NCBI GenBank assembly: GCA_022496205.1
Contig: WTXD01000002.1
Location: 434,001 to 498,000, forward strand
Reading direction: 5' to 3'
Origin: Gloeopeniophorella convolvens
Taxonomy: Eukaryota > Basidiomycota > Agaricomycetes > Russulales
Length of the DNA: 64,000 nucleotides
Every line of letters begins with the position of its first letter. Within the stretch, counting starts at the first letter, position 1. Positions 45,871-59,035 of the stretch are shown piece after piece. Made by a program: the position numbers and the translations under genes. The notes beneath the pieces are model-generated. The model saw nothing but the letters and a program-made list of their open reading frames with translations, did no database searches and was not told where the DNA came from.

Positions 45871-48800
45871 ATGCCGAAGCGAACGGGCTTCGTTGCCTGG
45901 TACGATAGGCTCATTTCCTCCTTCTCCATAGAGGACCTCTTCGTTCGCAAGAGACCACCCGGCCCACCCCGTACCATCTTCATCAACGAGCCCCTCCCAG
46001 AGGACTACTACGACCACAAACAGAAGGTCCCGAAGGTCCTCAAGGAGTACCAGTACCCTTCCAACCAGATCATCACCTCAAAGTACACCCTCGTCACGTT
46101 CCTTCCTCGTAACTTACTAGAGCAGTTTCGTCGCATCGCTAATATGTAAGCATCTCAACTGTACTGATCCTCCAGCCCGGGCTCACTCGTCATCCGCCCA
46201 GCTTCTTCCTCTTCATCGCCATCCTCCAATTCCTCCCCAAGTTCTCCACCGTATCCCCTGGTCTTGTTATTCTCCCCCTCATAGTCGTTCTCGGCATTAC
46301 CGCCATCAAGGATGGCTACGAGGACATCAAGCGGCATCAGTCTGACCGCGTCGTTAACTATTCAGAGATCCGTGTCTTAGACGGCCCTGGATATGCCAAC
46401 CACAATGCTATGGCCCCCAAGAGCAAAACTTTCGTTCGCGCGCTCAAAAAGCGCATAGGCAGGGGCAAAAAGGCAGAGGGCGGTAACCGGGACGGACAGG
46501 CGCTCGCCAACCCTGCTCCGCCCGAGGTCCTCGAGGAAGGCAACCGGCAAGTGATCAACGACAAGCCCGAGGTCGAGTATGACGACGACGACGCCAACCT
46601 CTCCCAGCACGCTGCGGGACCCCGCCCACACTGGAGGCACTCCACATGGGAAGATCTTCGTGTCGGCGACTTCATCAAGATCATGGATCACGAGAGCATC
46701 CCCGCTGACGTCCTCATCTGCGCCACCAGCGAGGACGAGAACGTCGCGTTTGTGGAGACCAAGAATCTGGACGGCGAGACCAACCTCAAGTCGTGTAACG
46801 CGGTCCCGGCGCTTACCCACCTCCGCTCCGCTGCGGCGTGCGCTGACCCCAACAATCTCTTTGAGGTCGAGTGCGACCGCCCCGAGGTCCTCATGCACAA
46901 GCTCAATGCGGCTGTGGTCATCAACGGCGAGCGCTATCCGGTTGATCTGCAAACGACGTTGCTGCGCGGCACGGTCTTACGGAATACCTCATGGGTCATC
47001 GGAATCGTGATGTACACGGGTCTTGACACCAAGCTGGTGCTCAACTCGGGCGGCACTCCCAGCAAGCGCAGCAAAGTCGAGCGTCAAATGAACCCCATGG
47101 TGATGGCCAACCTGCTTGTCCTCGTGGCGATGGGCGTCGCCTGCGCTATAATCGACTCGGCTTTGGAGCATCATTACTATCCGAAACAAGCACCTTGGTT
47201 GTTTGACGATAACCGGGGTGGGGACAACCCGTCCATCAACGGCCTCATTACATTGTGTTGGGCGTTCATCACGTATGCATCCGCAGCATTACCGATTAAC
47301 GCTTGTGTGCTCACACATCCTTCGTTTGTCAGGTTCCAGAACATCGTCCCAATTTCGCTCTACATCTCAATCGAGGCCGTGCGAACATGCCAGGCTGCAT
47401 TCATTTACTTTGACACCGCGATGTACCACGAGAAGACGAAGTCACCCGCACTCGCGCGGACGTTCACACTCTCCGACGACCTTGGGCAGATCGAATACAT
47501 CTTCTCGGACAAGACCGGAACGCTAACTCAGGTGGGTTCTTCGGTTGCCACGCGGCCGATCGCGACTGACAGGCTGGTTGCATGCTAGAATGCGATGGTG
47601 TTCCGACGCGCGTCGGTCGGAGGTCAGACATACATCGACGAGGAACCGGAGGAGACAATTGCCGACGAGAAGGAGAAGCGGTCTCCGCACCCCTCGACCG
47701 GTTCGGGCGATATGATGTCATCGGGTTCCGACGCCGGTGGCCCACAAGAAACCGCGAACGCCGTCGACGCAGACCACGTTCAGCTCTCGGGCGGCGTCCT
47801 TCGGCACTTCCGATCTTCGCAGCTTTTCCGGGAAATCGAAGCGGCTGCTGCGGACCCACGGTCATCCGATCGTGATCGCCACGGGCAATTCTGGACCACC
47901 CTCGCGCTCTGCCACACGGTCCTCGCCGGAGTCGACCCGAGAACGGGGGCCCTCGAATACAAGGCGCAAAGTCCGGACGAGGCTGCTCTCGTGCAGGCTG
48001 CTGCGGACACCGGCTTCGAGTTCCGTGGCCGCGACCGCGATGTGCTCTTCTTGCGCACACCGTTCGCACGCGAGCCACTGCGTTTCCGCTTGCTCAACAT
48101 CCTCGAGTTCACGAGTGCACGGAAGCGCATGAGCGTCCTCGTCCGCCAGCTCGGCGAGGACGGCAAGCCGGAGAACGGTCCCATCCTCCTCCTATCCAAG
48201 GGCGCCGACAACGTCATCTTCGAGCGCCTCGCGCCGGGCGGCGAGGAACTCAAGGCCGCAACGGAGGAACAACTGGACGGGTTCGCACATGAAGGGCTGC
48301 GCACGCTCACGCTCGCGAACCGCGTCGTGTCGGAGAAGGAGTACAACGAATGGGTCAAGCGGTACCAGAACGCGCTCGCGGCGATCGACGACCGCGAGGA
48401 GGAGGTGGAGCGCGTCTCGGACGAGATCGAGCAGAACCTCTTCTTGTTGGGCGCGACCGCCATCGAGGACAAGCTTCAGGACGGTGTGCCAGAGGCGATC
48501 GCCGATCTCAAGAAGGCCGGTATCAAGATCTGGGTGCTCACAGGCGACAAGCTCGAAACCGCCATCGGTGCGTGCCTGTTGCCCTTAATTTCTGTGACTG
48601 CTTCCGTGCTCACATCTTGTCTGTCACAGCTATCGGACACAGCACGAACCTCATCGGGCGCGACGCGAACATCATCATTATCCGTGGGGGTGGCGACGAT
48701 GTCTCGATCTACACGCAGATGCTGCGTGCAGCCGAAGAGTACTTCCCGAGCAGCGGCATCATCGACGACCCTGAGGTCAATGCGGAGTCGCTGGGAGCGC

Positions 48801-50635
48801 GCGATGCCGAGAACGCACCACCGCGCGGCGCGCAATTGTACCCGCTGCACCGCGTCAGCTCTGGCGTCACGTCGCTCGTGGGGTCGCAGAACGGTCAGCG
48901 GCCAGGAGGATATGTGTTGGTCATCGACGGGATGGCATTGACGGACGTGAGTCGGCCAGCATCTATCCGTGACCCTACGGCGCTAACAGCGCGCTGGTCA
49001 CCAGGCCCTTGGCGATGAGACGCACAAGCACCTGCTCCTGCGACTCGCAATGCAGTGCGAGGGGGTGGTGTGCTGTCGTGTGTCCCCGAAACAGAAGGCG
49101 CTCGTGGTGAGGCTCGTCAAGGACGGCCTCGACACGATGACGCTCGCCATCGGCGACGGCGCGAACGACGTCAGCATGATTCAGGCGGCCGACGTCGGCG
49201 TCGGCATCTCGGGCGAGGAAGGTCTGCAGGCGGTCAACTCATCTGACTACGCGATCGCGCAGTTCCGCTATCTCAAGCGGCTCTTGCTCGTCCACGGACA
49301 TTGGTCGTACGCGCGTAACGGCAACATGTGAGTCTCTTTGGTTGTTGGTGATGTCAATACTGACTTGCGCGATGCCAGGATCAACAACTTCTTCTATAAG
49401 AACATTATATGTATTGGTGTACTGTGGTGGTTCATGATTTACTGTGGTTGGTCGTCGGCCTAGTGAGTCCCCGTGGTGCTCTTACGTGCTCTCGGCTGAC
49501 TTTTCTTCCCTAGCGTGTTTGAGTACACTTATCTGTTGTTCTGGAATTCGTTCTGGACTTTGTGCCCTGTGATCGCCATCGGCTTGTTCGACCGGATCAT
49601 TGGTATGTATTCGCTGAAGACCGCTAAGTGTCAGCGCTGACTGTACTCAGATGACCATGTACTCATGGCCCTTCCGGCTTTGTACCGCTATGGACGGGAG
49701 GGAAAGTGGTTCGGAGAGAAGCTGTTCGCCATCTTCATGCTCGACGGTGTTGTACAGGTTAGTTTGGAAGCTCGGCTCTTGCAAACAGCACGTGCTGACA
49801 GTCCTCTAGTCTGCCGTCGTCTTCTTCATCATCCTCTACGGGTACTTCTCGCCCTCGGCTCGCGATGATGGGTTCGACGTTGCCCAGAACGAGTTTTCGA
49901 TAACGATGGCTATCGCTGCAGCCATGGCCGCGAACCTATTCAACGGTCTCAACACCAAGGTCTGGACTGCATGGGTGTTCTTTGCTGTGTTTGTTGGGAT
50001 TGTGCTCATCTGGGCATACACTGTACGTTCCCGTCTTCTCTTCGCCGTTCGCTTCAGTATTGACCATGGTGTGCCAGGCTATCTACTCGATCATTGCCCC
50101 TGGTTGGTTTGTCACGCATGTCTATGGCAACGACCACTTCCTGTTCCGTTCCGCTCTCTTCTGGTTCGGCATCCCCATTACTGTCCTGCTCGCACTGCTC
50201 CCGAGGTACCTCTACGAGGCTTGGCAATTCGGGTTCCACCCCAACGACCTCGACATCCTGCGGTGGAACTACAAGCTCAAACCGAACATGAGCCTCATTC
50301 ACGATGCGTACTTACGCAGCGAGGAGCATGTCAACGCGCGCACGCCCACGACGCCGTATAGCGCCACCGCCGGCCCGAGCGGGCGCCCGTCCACGTCCGC
50401 CGCGCAGGGCAGCCAGATCGACATGTCCACCGGCATGCGTTCGCAGTCGCGTGGGTACAACTTTGCGCAGGAGGAGAACGGCGTCGCGATCAGCCGCATG
50501 CAGAGCAATCTGTCCGGCGTGGGCCCGCTCGCGCCCATTGCGGAGCGGAAGGGCCGCGGCGGCAGCCTGTTGCGCTCGATCCGGCATCCGCTCCGGCGGA
50601 AGCGGCCGTCGAGCGGGCTCTCGGAGGAGCATTAG
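45871..50635 (+). CDS. DNF1: P4-type phospholipid flippase (Dnf1/Apt1 type)
   Basis: Moves phospholipids from the outer to the cytosolic leaflet of plasma or endosomal membranes. Roughly 1400 residues over about ten exons. Landmarks in order: [20 protein letters not shown] and the first two membrane helices; [12 protein letters not shown] (typical of the Dnf1 group); actuator motif [25 protein letters not shown] with the P4 signature PISLY in membrane helix 4; phosphorylation site [10 protein letters not shown]; nucleotide-binding [21 protein letters not shown]; hinge [20 protein letters not shown]; and [17 protein letters not shown] before the last membrane block. An acidic insert (EYDDDDAN) and a low-complexity insert (about 47640-47790) are extra to the core fold. 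The C-terminal tail is disordered and basic. No cytosolic partner (Cdc50) gene is in the window. Confidence 0.93.
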
Positions 50636-51647
50636 CAGGAGTGTTTGTGAGTAGGGCCGTCCGTGTGCGTTGTTGTCGTTTACTTTTCGTGTTCCGTACA
50701 TCCCGTCCGCCCGTCGGCATATTTGTTCTCCCACTGCACGGGGCACCATCTCCGGACTCTGCTTGACCGTTACGATTACCGCCACGCCTGCCACCCGGCC
50801 GCTCGCCATGCTCATATATATGATCTGTTGCATCTTGTTGTTGTTGTATTATATCTTCAGCTTCGCCATGGATATAGCGTGTTGTCGCTCGTACCCTAGT
50901 TACATTCTGTCATGATCCATCTAACGAATCAGTCAACACGGTACTTTCACCGTCTAATTGCTCATTTTTTTCATGCCCTCACTCTATGTTTGGGACGTAT
51001 GTGTGAGACGTATTTTCCACCGACGACGCGGACCGGCCATCAGATCTGCCAACGCGCCATATGTGTCCAGCTCCCGTCTTGCGAACACGCGCCTGCGGCC
51101 AAGGCTTGCATGAATACTGTGTACTGGCCTCCAGTCTCTACAGGATGAACCTGTATCCGATATACAGTTCCTCACCTCACGGTTAGTCCTGGTCTTTTCT
51201 CAGACGTTCTCGGAAGAGAAGGTCGGAGGGAAGGAGGGGAGCCGAGACCGCGGTACCCCGGACTGAGAACAAAACCGGAGTAAACTGCAACGTTCCCCTC
51301 GAGTTCTAGGAAATGGCTCAGAAAGTTTGACTCCGACTTCGGCATACCGCGTCCACGGCTTCCCCTCCCGTCCTCCCCCGTCTCGCTCAAGCAACTCGGT
51401 GACCTCTCCTAGAACATCTAGGAATGAGACTAGGTTAGTCCGATCGAAGACTGGTACAAAGCAGTTGGGCGTGTGAAACTCTAATCACGACGTGGTGAGA
51501 CGCACCGAGGCGACTTCCTGGCTCGTGCCATGGCTCGAATTCGGAAGTTGTCCTCCAGTCCACTTTCTTGCATCCAGTAGACATTAAAGCTCAAAGCCCC
51601 GACGTGTAAGATGCTCTCCAGCACTCTTCCGCGCTTTATTTTGCAGT
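50636..51647. other. 1-kb intergenic region
   Basis: A catatatatg palindrome at about 50813 and T-rich runs suggest the P4-ATPase 3' end. The frames at 50663-51400 are short and domain-free. Confidence 0.4.
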
Positions 51648-54030
51648 ATGGTTAATTCCAAGGCTGCCCCCGGCTCTCAGAATCCCATTTCCCTGGACCC
51701 ATCGGACACCACTCCCCTCTCAAAAGACTCCACAGAGTACCCCCTGGACTCTGGCGATAGTATCCCTGCTGCCGACGAGCGACACTACAATAATATGGCA
51801 CTCGACATCATGGACAAATTTGTTGGCCCCATGCCAGTGCATGAATTCTTCAAGGAATTTGTTCCGGAGGCCCCTGCCTCACGCCCTACGAGCAAGCTTG
51901 CATTCTCCGGGGAGTCTGCATTGAACAACGAGGACCAGCTTGTCCGTCCAATTGCATAATATTAGTTCCAACTTGACCTCTGGATAACAGATCAAAACGA
52001 TACACGAATCTGGGCTTTGTCCCGGTCTGTTGTTCAAGAACACTACCAGGACCGTTGGAACTCCTGGGCTCGCGGTGAAACCCGACATCTCAGTTTTTCC
52101 TGGTTCTCTTCCAGGTGCCGGGAGTGATTAGAGAACTGCCGATCTCTGGATCGAAAATAAGCGTCCGGAGGAAGACTTCATGGAATTCGCCAAGAAGCTA
52201 GAAGCCGACAAGAAAATCCTCTCAGTCACGTCAAATATGCAAAACCCTATGGCCAGTGTGCGACCAAATGATTCACTACGCTTCGACCCTTCATCGTCTC
52301 CAGTTTCGCGTCTTCTCTTTCTCTGTCGCTCTCTTCTGAGACATTGGCCGCATCTCCCGCTGGGATCGCAGTGGGGTCATCCACACAGAGCCGTACAGAT
52401 GGAAAACACAGCTGGGAACTCTCTCCGAGTTTTTATGGCGCTTCAGTCACCTCTCTCCCGCCGAGCGAGGTCGCGATCCCACTGTCGTTCCAGCTACGGA
52501 AGATGAGACCGCACGGGCTCTGCCAGTACTGCAAGACCGTCTAAAGTTACAGGACCTGAAACCCGACATGATATATAGCAACATTTTCGTCCAAGATGAC
52601 TGCGCCCGAGATGAAGAACCGCGGGCCTATATTGGTTTAAAGGCCACCTGGACTACTGATGCATTGGTTGGCCGCGCCACCTTCGGCTACGTCGCGTTTG
52701 GTACCCTGACTGGCGACCTGGTCTATCTGACAGACTTCTGGCGCCTCGATCTGCCTGGCATCCAAAAGGAAGGCGACATCTACCGCGAGCCCGACGCGGC
52801 CAAGGTCCCGAACGTTGCAAAATTGGGGAGGGCAGGCGACGTTCCTTGGAGCCGCGACCTTACGCAGTCAGCAAGGGTTCAAAGGACCCGCACACAAGAT
52901 TTTATCAAGGGTACCGGCCTCGCTCGGTGGTCCCCAGGTTGTCCACAGGTGGAACCTTACGTGCACTACCGTCTTGTCTTGAAGACACTTGAGAGGCCAC
53001 TGAATCAGTTCAAGTCAACTCGACAGCTGTGCGAGGTGGTCAGAGACGCCGCCATAGGTCAGTGATAAAGATAATATCTCTCCTGCTCATTCGCTGAAAC
53101 AATTTCTGTAGCTCACGGCGTAGCGTATAAGAGGATTCATATCTTGCATCGGGATATCAGCGTGGGCAACATCCTCATCACCGACGATGACAAGGGCATT
53201 CTTATTGACTGGGACCTGTCGAAGAAGCTGTCCCCAAGCACTGAAGGGAAGGCCAGGCATGTGTCGCGCAAGGTAAGGCATCCCTATCATATTTATACGT
53301 TCCGAAGACACGAGTTGACGGGACTTAGGGAACATGGCAATTCATGTCGGTGGGCCTGTTGCAATATCCCACGTCCAAGTCCCACGAGTTCCTGGACGAC
53401 CTGGAATCTTTCTTCTGGGTGCTTTTGTATCAAATCGTCCGATGCCGTGGTTCTTCGTCAACTTCGAAAGATTTACAAGATGATGCAGCATTCGTTTTTT
53501 ATCAAGCCGAAAAACTCGAGAATTTCCCCGCTATCGTGGGGGGCACGGGGAAACGCGGCTGCCTCAGAGACGATTATTTAACGAATGACGCGATTAGTGA
53601 CTTTGTGAAGACACCCTGCGCCAATACCATCGAAGACATGCGCAGCCTTTTCGCGGATTTCTACCGCCACGCACACCCAAGACCTGAATATGATACGAAA
53701 ATGATTGCCAAGGTTGAAGTTAAGAGGGCACAAGATCCCGCCGTTCGACGAGCTCGGAAGGCGCTTCAGTCTTCGAAAGCCCTGCTGAACATCTTCCAGA
53801 AGTACCTAGCATCACCATGGGAAATCGCTGACGACGCCAGCAAGAATCTGGGAGGGGTGACCCACCCGAGTGCATCAGAAAGTAGGCAACGCAAGCAAAA
53901 GGTGGCATCGGACTCTGCCTTGGATGAAGAAGAATATTACTACATGGCTCGCAGATGGATTATGCCACCGTCGTCACCACGCTCGAGTTATTCTGTCGAT
54001 ACATACCGATCTTATGCCAACGCGTGCTGA
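51648..54030 (+). CDS. FunK1-type fungal protein kinase, possibly degenerate
   Basis: Member of the large basidiomycete FunK1 family of kinase-like proteins. The start MVNSKAAPGSQN is followed by MPVHEFFKEFVP and an exon with SGLCPGLLFKNTTR. Then come DLWIENKRPEEDFMEFAKKL, GRISRWDRSGVIHTEP, FLWRFSHLSPAERGRDPTVV and the kinase core. The core has LHRDISVGNILITDDDKGIL (HRD catalytic loop with its Asn), IDWDLSKKL in place of DFG, GTWQFMSVGLL (activation segment) and FLDDLESFFWVLLY. The C-terminal part is variable. In the conserved block before the kinase core, the segment IHYASTLHRLQFRVFSFSVA lies one frame off the preceding exon, and an in-frame TGA (52337-52339) separates it from DIGRISRWD. Either an intron (52255-52339) removes this block or the gene is broken. 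Confidence 0.75.
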
Positions 54031-54310
54031 TATGCAGTGCGCAGGGGCCACTGCATTCACTTGTCGAATCAGACCGTTACAAAATGCAGCTGTCTAGTGC
54101 ATGACTCCACAAAAGCGACATTAACATACGTACAGGTAAGCGACGGGGATCAGAGTGAAGGAACTATCGGACAATACTAGAGCACAACTAAACTACGGCA
54201 TGAGAACAACGACGAGATCGGGGGTGCCTTAGGCACGATGCTACAGTGTTGAGGACCTGAGCCTGCTCGAATGAGATGAAGTGTGGGATCGCGGGATGAG
54301 AGAACTAATA

Positions 54311-57300
54311 TTAATCGGCGAATCGGATTGTACGTTTCTTCTTTATGGGAGGTTCTCTGGTGGCTGGATGTCCTGGCTCTCGGGACGTAGACGGCGTCCG
54401 CGCGCTGTTCTCAACCTCGACGACGACCGTGGCTACGCTCTCGGCAGCATCGGACGTTGACTTCTCATGGGCCTTGCCAAAAAGCGGGATGTTGAGAGCA
54501 ACTGGTTCGTACTGTGTCTCTTCCATGAAGCGGGGATTCTGTTCGAGATTGCAACATAACGCGTGTGTGACATCATTTCTCTAGCGGAAATAGGAGGGAG
54601 ACCTACCGCAATGAAATTTCGCATCGTAAAGTCGTCAGTCATCGCGGAGAGTTTCTGCTCTTGGCTCTTAAGCTGCGCGCGACGCGCGAGCATCATTTCC
54701 TCTGCGGAGTTCCGGATGGCTAGCGTCTTCACTGTTGTCTGCGTCAGTTTATAGCGAGTGGTTGTCAATGAGGTGTCACGCCTGTAATGGGTTTGGTTTG
54801 TCCGATACGGTGGACTCGCTGGAGACAGTCGATCAGTACCAACCGAGCACAGTAGTAGAGTATCCCAACGCACCTTGACGGCTTGTGCCTCCACATCCGC
54901 CTGCCAGACGGGCTCACAGAAGATGACTCGCGACGCGGAGATAAGATTCCTGGTAACACGTCGGATCGACGGTGAGTTTGACAAGAAGTTCAGATGATGT
55001 GCTCACAAGCCGCGGGATCCGTGTTTCAGTTCCATGAGAAACACTCGGTACTTGTCGGACGTCTCGAAGGTAGTGACGTATTGCTGGCGGACGTGCACAG
55101 GAGAGGCGGTTGTGTACTGCAGAAACATGACGCCTGCGAGAGCGAGAGCGTCGGCGACGTGGGCCAGCGTCAAGGGCATGCCGGAGAAGATCAGGAACTT
55201 CTCTTTCAGTGAGTACGTCAGGACCTGATTCCCTGGTTAGCGACGGGTGATGAGCTCATAATCATGGACATCGCACCTCCTTCAGCAGGTAGTTGAGTTT
55301 TGACGACTTGGATGTAACAAGGCGAGCATGAGCAACGGAGGACGTTGATAAAGGCATTTGCCAAGGCGGGCTCTTGGACTTGCTAGGGCCAGGTGGCTCA
55401 GCCTGGTCCTCCTGGGAGTCCGAGGTGTCCTGGTGGGCTCTGTTCTCGGACGCAATGCGTAACTCGTTCTGCATTTCGAGGACCTTAACGTTGCTCTGTC
55501 GCGCTGCTCCTTCGGCTTTGAGAGTCTCTCGAACGTTCTCGATATCAGGCAGCTTCGTCCCTTTAGATTTCTTACGAACAGACTCAAGCAATAGTGCGTG
55601 TCGCAGCTTGTCCTCCTCAGCTTGGACATGGCCGGCTTCTATAAGCGTGCCTTGGTCTGTAAAGGGGCGGGCGATCACCAACTCGCGAAGTTTTGCCAGG
55701 CGCTGAGGGAACAACAAGCGAGAATTGATGAGCGGAGGTTTGGTGGGCGCAGGAGCCTTGTCGTATGGAAGTTCGGACCAGGCTGCTAGCACTGGCTCTG
55801 GAATGCCCGCGAGCACGAACGGAACCTCAGGGGCAGGGCTCACTTGAATGGCACGCCATAGCATGTCACCCGCCGCCTGCAATCTGTGTGGGATGTGTAA
55901 GAAGTGAGTGTGCCGCGCTGCTTATGACTGCTTACATGTGCCTCTTTGCCTGCTTCAGAGCGTCTATGTCTTCATCAGAGACTCCCCTCTGCTGTGCCTT
56001 CTCTACCATAGTATCGGTAGTTTTGGCGAGTTCGTCAACGTTGTATTGCTTCTCGTCGACATGCCAGAACATTAATCTGGTGCGAGGCTTTTTAGGAAGC
56101 GCAACAAATCCTGGGGGCGATCACGTACTGCGACATATTGGATACAAGTTGCTGCAGATAGGCAGCGTTCTGGGTTGACACGTTAGCATGGACTCGTACT
56201 AGATCTTTTATTTCAAGCCTACGTTGGGATGGAATAGGTAGTCCTGCGCAAGTCACGGTTGTAAGCGCGCGCTCATAGAAGCGAATACTGAGGTTGCTTG
56301 CCTGATCTTTGCGCTCCGAATCGACCGCATTCACTACAATGACGGCTTGCAGCGCATTGTACGATTTCGTGGCGACGGGATCCAGATCTAACAACACAGT
56401 CTCTTGTGTTAATGGTGGTAAAGACACGTCCACCTCAATATCTTGAATACTACGGAAGATAATAAGGAAGCATTCCACGACGGCACGAGAGACCTTACCG
56501 GTGCCGCACCATGATGCTATTCATGACTCGGATCAAGACAGCGATTGCGCCAGGTTGGGGGCCATTGGGACCAAACAACGCACGGACTACATGACTGCTG
56601 AATAGCCGAGTTTCAGTCGCAAACCGGGGTATTTGCAGGAACGTGATCATCATGGTCCCCAGCCTTCGCAGGTCTTCTCGGTCGTATTTCGTCCATATCC
56701 GAGGAGGATTTGCCTCAGCACGAGCTGCTTGAACGCCGCTTGTCGGTGCGAGTGAGTCTGCATCTCCATCGTCCCACGCAGGCAAGATATCGTCGCCCTC
56801 GGACAACTCCTCCGGCCATGTCAGGTCACGTTCAGAGTCAAATTCTGAGCCACCCAAGTTGAGGCCTAGCAGATTCGTTGTAGGTGTGCCGGTGACGAGC
56901 CAGCGCCTTTCGGCGCTCAGCAAGCTAGCAACTTTGCTGATATTGGTTCTGTCGGTCCCATGAATATGTCCTTCATCTACAACGAGGCGCTTCCAGCGAA
57001 TCTGGAAGAGCGGCGAGATCTTCATCGAGTCACACATGCAATCCGGTATACGAGAACCCTCTTTGACGGGGCATTGACAAACGTTCCACGTGAATGCGTT
57101 TTCGCGGTCAAACTTGGATACCTCCCTTGAGAATGCTACCAGAGCCTGTCAATCACGACGATAGAGAGAGCTAAGCTACTCACTATCGTGGTTCATCAGA
57201 ACAATCTAGAGGTACATCAATGAGCACAGACGAGACGTAGTGGTAGTAGGACTGACATCATAATTCGAGGAAAGAAGCCTCGCCGTGGGCAATTCATCTT

Positions 57301-58821
57301 TGGGCTTGACGAGGAGGGGGCGTGGAGCATCGTCAGACTCCTCTGATCCCAGACAGTGCTTCATGAGCTCCGAGTTCCATTGTGCGAGCAGGTTGGCGGG
57401 CACAACTATCAGCGTAGCCGTGGTCAAGTACATCTTCCGCACCCCCGGGTCGACTTTGTTTCTCCGTGAGCGTGGAAAAGCCACTGGGTCCTCGTTTTGG
57501 AAGTAGAAGGGTGCATTGAGGTCTATCTGAGACAGAAGACCTCGATTTTGTAACCAGTCCACGTTCTGGCGAAGGTGAAGACCATCAGGAGACGTCCGCA
57601 CATAATGCAGCATGAGCTCAAGCAAGCGAGGAACAGAGTCCACATTACTCGCAGGTTGCCGCCGCTGGCGACGACGAGTCAAGCGCTTGCGAGCAGCTTC
57701 GAATTCGGGATGGGGAAAGTGCCGAAATGCCAATGGTGTCATTACTGGCCGAGCGTCATGTATAGACTCCTCAGGTTTCGGAAGCTGGTCGATGGTGGCC
57801 AATACCAAGGCAAGTATCATGATGGTCTTGCCCGTTCCTAGTTTCTACTGGGTCAATCCACGATGGGACACAATCGCGACGACGGCAACTTACCTAACTC
57901 CTCGCAGAGGACACCCCCATGATGTGCAGCAACCATTGGCTGCTCTCTCAGAATCTCCATGGTAGCAGGCTGCAGGAAGAACACATTTCCATCCAGTCCC
58001 GTAACCGGGAGATACAAAGGGTCGGGAGTGTCTGAGGTGGACATTTCCTTGAAGATCATCGCTGCAACAGACTCCCTCTGGTATGGATGGAGCCTGCTTC
58101 GCAAGCCTGGGATCTGTTGGCCGAGTAGATTGATCTCATGTATGATGCTATACATCTTCGCGTCCCCAGGCTTGCGAGTGATGACGGGAACATTTGGAGA
58201 TGGTAGGTCGCCGTAGATTTCTGCCAGGGTACGGTTGTCCTGATGGCACCGTCAGCCAACCCAAGGCTGGTCGGGAACAATGATTCTTACCGTATCAAAG
58301 TTCATGAAGTAGACGGGGGTGCTCGATGCAGGACTGAGGTCGTGCCCATCCCAGAGACTCTGGTTCTTGACGACCTGGGTTAGGACATTTCGGAGACACA
58401 ATTTGGCAGGCTTCAGTATGGACGCCTCGTCTCGTATCCTCAGCCTGCCTTGGACACCTGGTAGGTCATGGGGGATAATGTAGACACGAATGGTAAGTGT
58501 TTTTCCAGAGTCGGCCACTCTGGATTGGACCGAGATAAATTCATGCTCGACCAAGAAGTCTAGATGCCGGCACAGTGTTTCATTGTCGCGGTCGACCAGG
58601 TAAGGAAGCAAGTCTTCCCCGGAGAAAGCGTGCCATCCTTCTGCGACATGAGCGTGGTCACAGATGGTTCCTGATCCTAATCGAGCAACCGAGAGAGATA
58701 GCGTCCCTGCAGGAAGAAGGTTCTCAACGGCGAAGGGGTCACCAGCATCGGCTTCTGGTCCAGAAACCGCCCCAGAAGCACAGGAGGGGCAACAGATAGT
58801 GCATGGGTCCACGGGAGACAT
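54311..58821 (-). CDS. SNF2-family DNA-dependent ATPase
   Basis: Large nuclear Swi2/Snf2-type ATPase, about 1200 residues over many exons, subfamily unknown. A Cys-containing N-terminus ([12 protein letters not shown]) and a unique region (to about 58250) precede the ATPase. In the core, [18 protein letters not shown] leads to [13 protein letters not shown] (Walker A, split by an intron near 57850-57890). [20 protein letters not shown] is motif Ia and [13 protein letters not shown] motif II (DEGH in place of DEAH). [10 protein letters not shown] is motif III. The second lobe ends with [17 protein letters not shown] (motif VI). A long insert of over 200 residues sits between Walker A and motif Ia. 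No RING finger or chromodomain is seen. The C-terminus is basic ([12 protein letters not shown]), a likely nuclear signal. It starts head to head with PAM17, 214 bp apart. Confidence 0.8.
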
Positions 58822-59035
58822 GCTGTCCTTGGGCAAGCTGGGCACAGTGAGTACTCGTTGCAGCTTGCTGCACAGGTTTCGAGTTATATTTTTGAGTCAA
58901 ACCGCGGACCGCGGGAGGCCGAGCAGATGCGTGAGAAAGCACGTGCGCCTCCCAACTTCTGACAGCGTGACACCATTGACTGGTCGGCATATACATCCGC
59001 GCACCGCTGCTCTGCCTCAAGCTCTGTTTGCAGCC
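58822..59035. promoter_or_regulatory. short divergent promoter SNF2 ATPase / PAM17
   Basis: The start codons are 214 bp apart, so the two promoters share this DNA. No TATA box is obvious on either strand. Confidence 0.45.
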
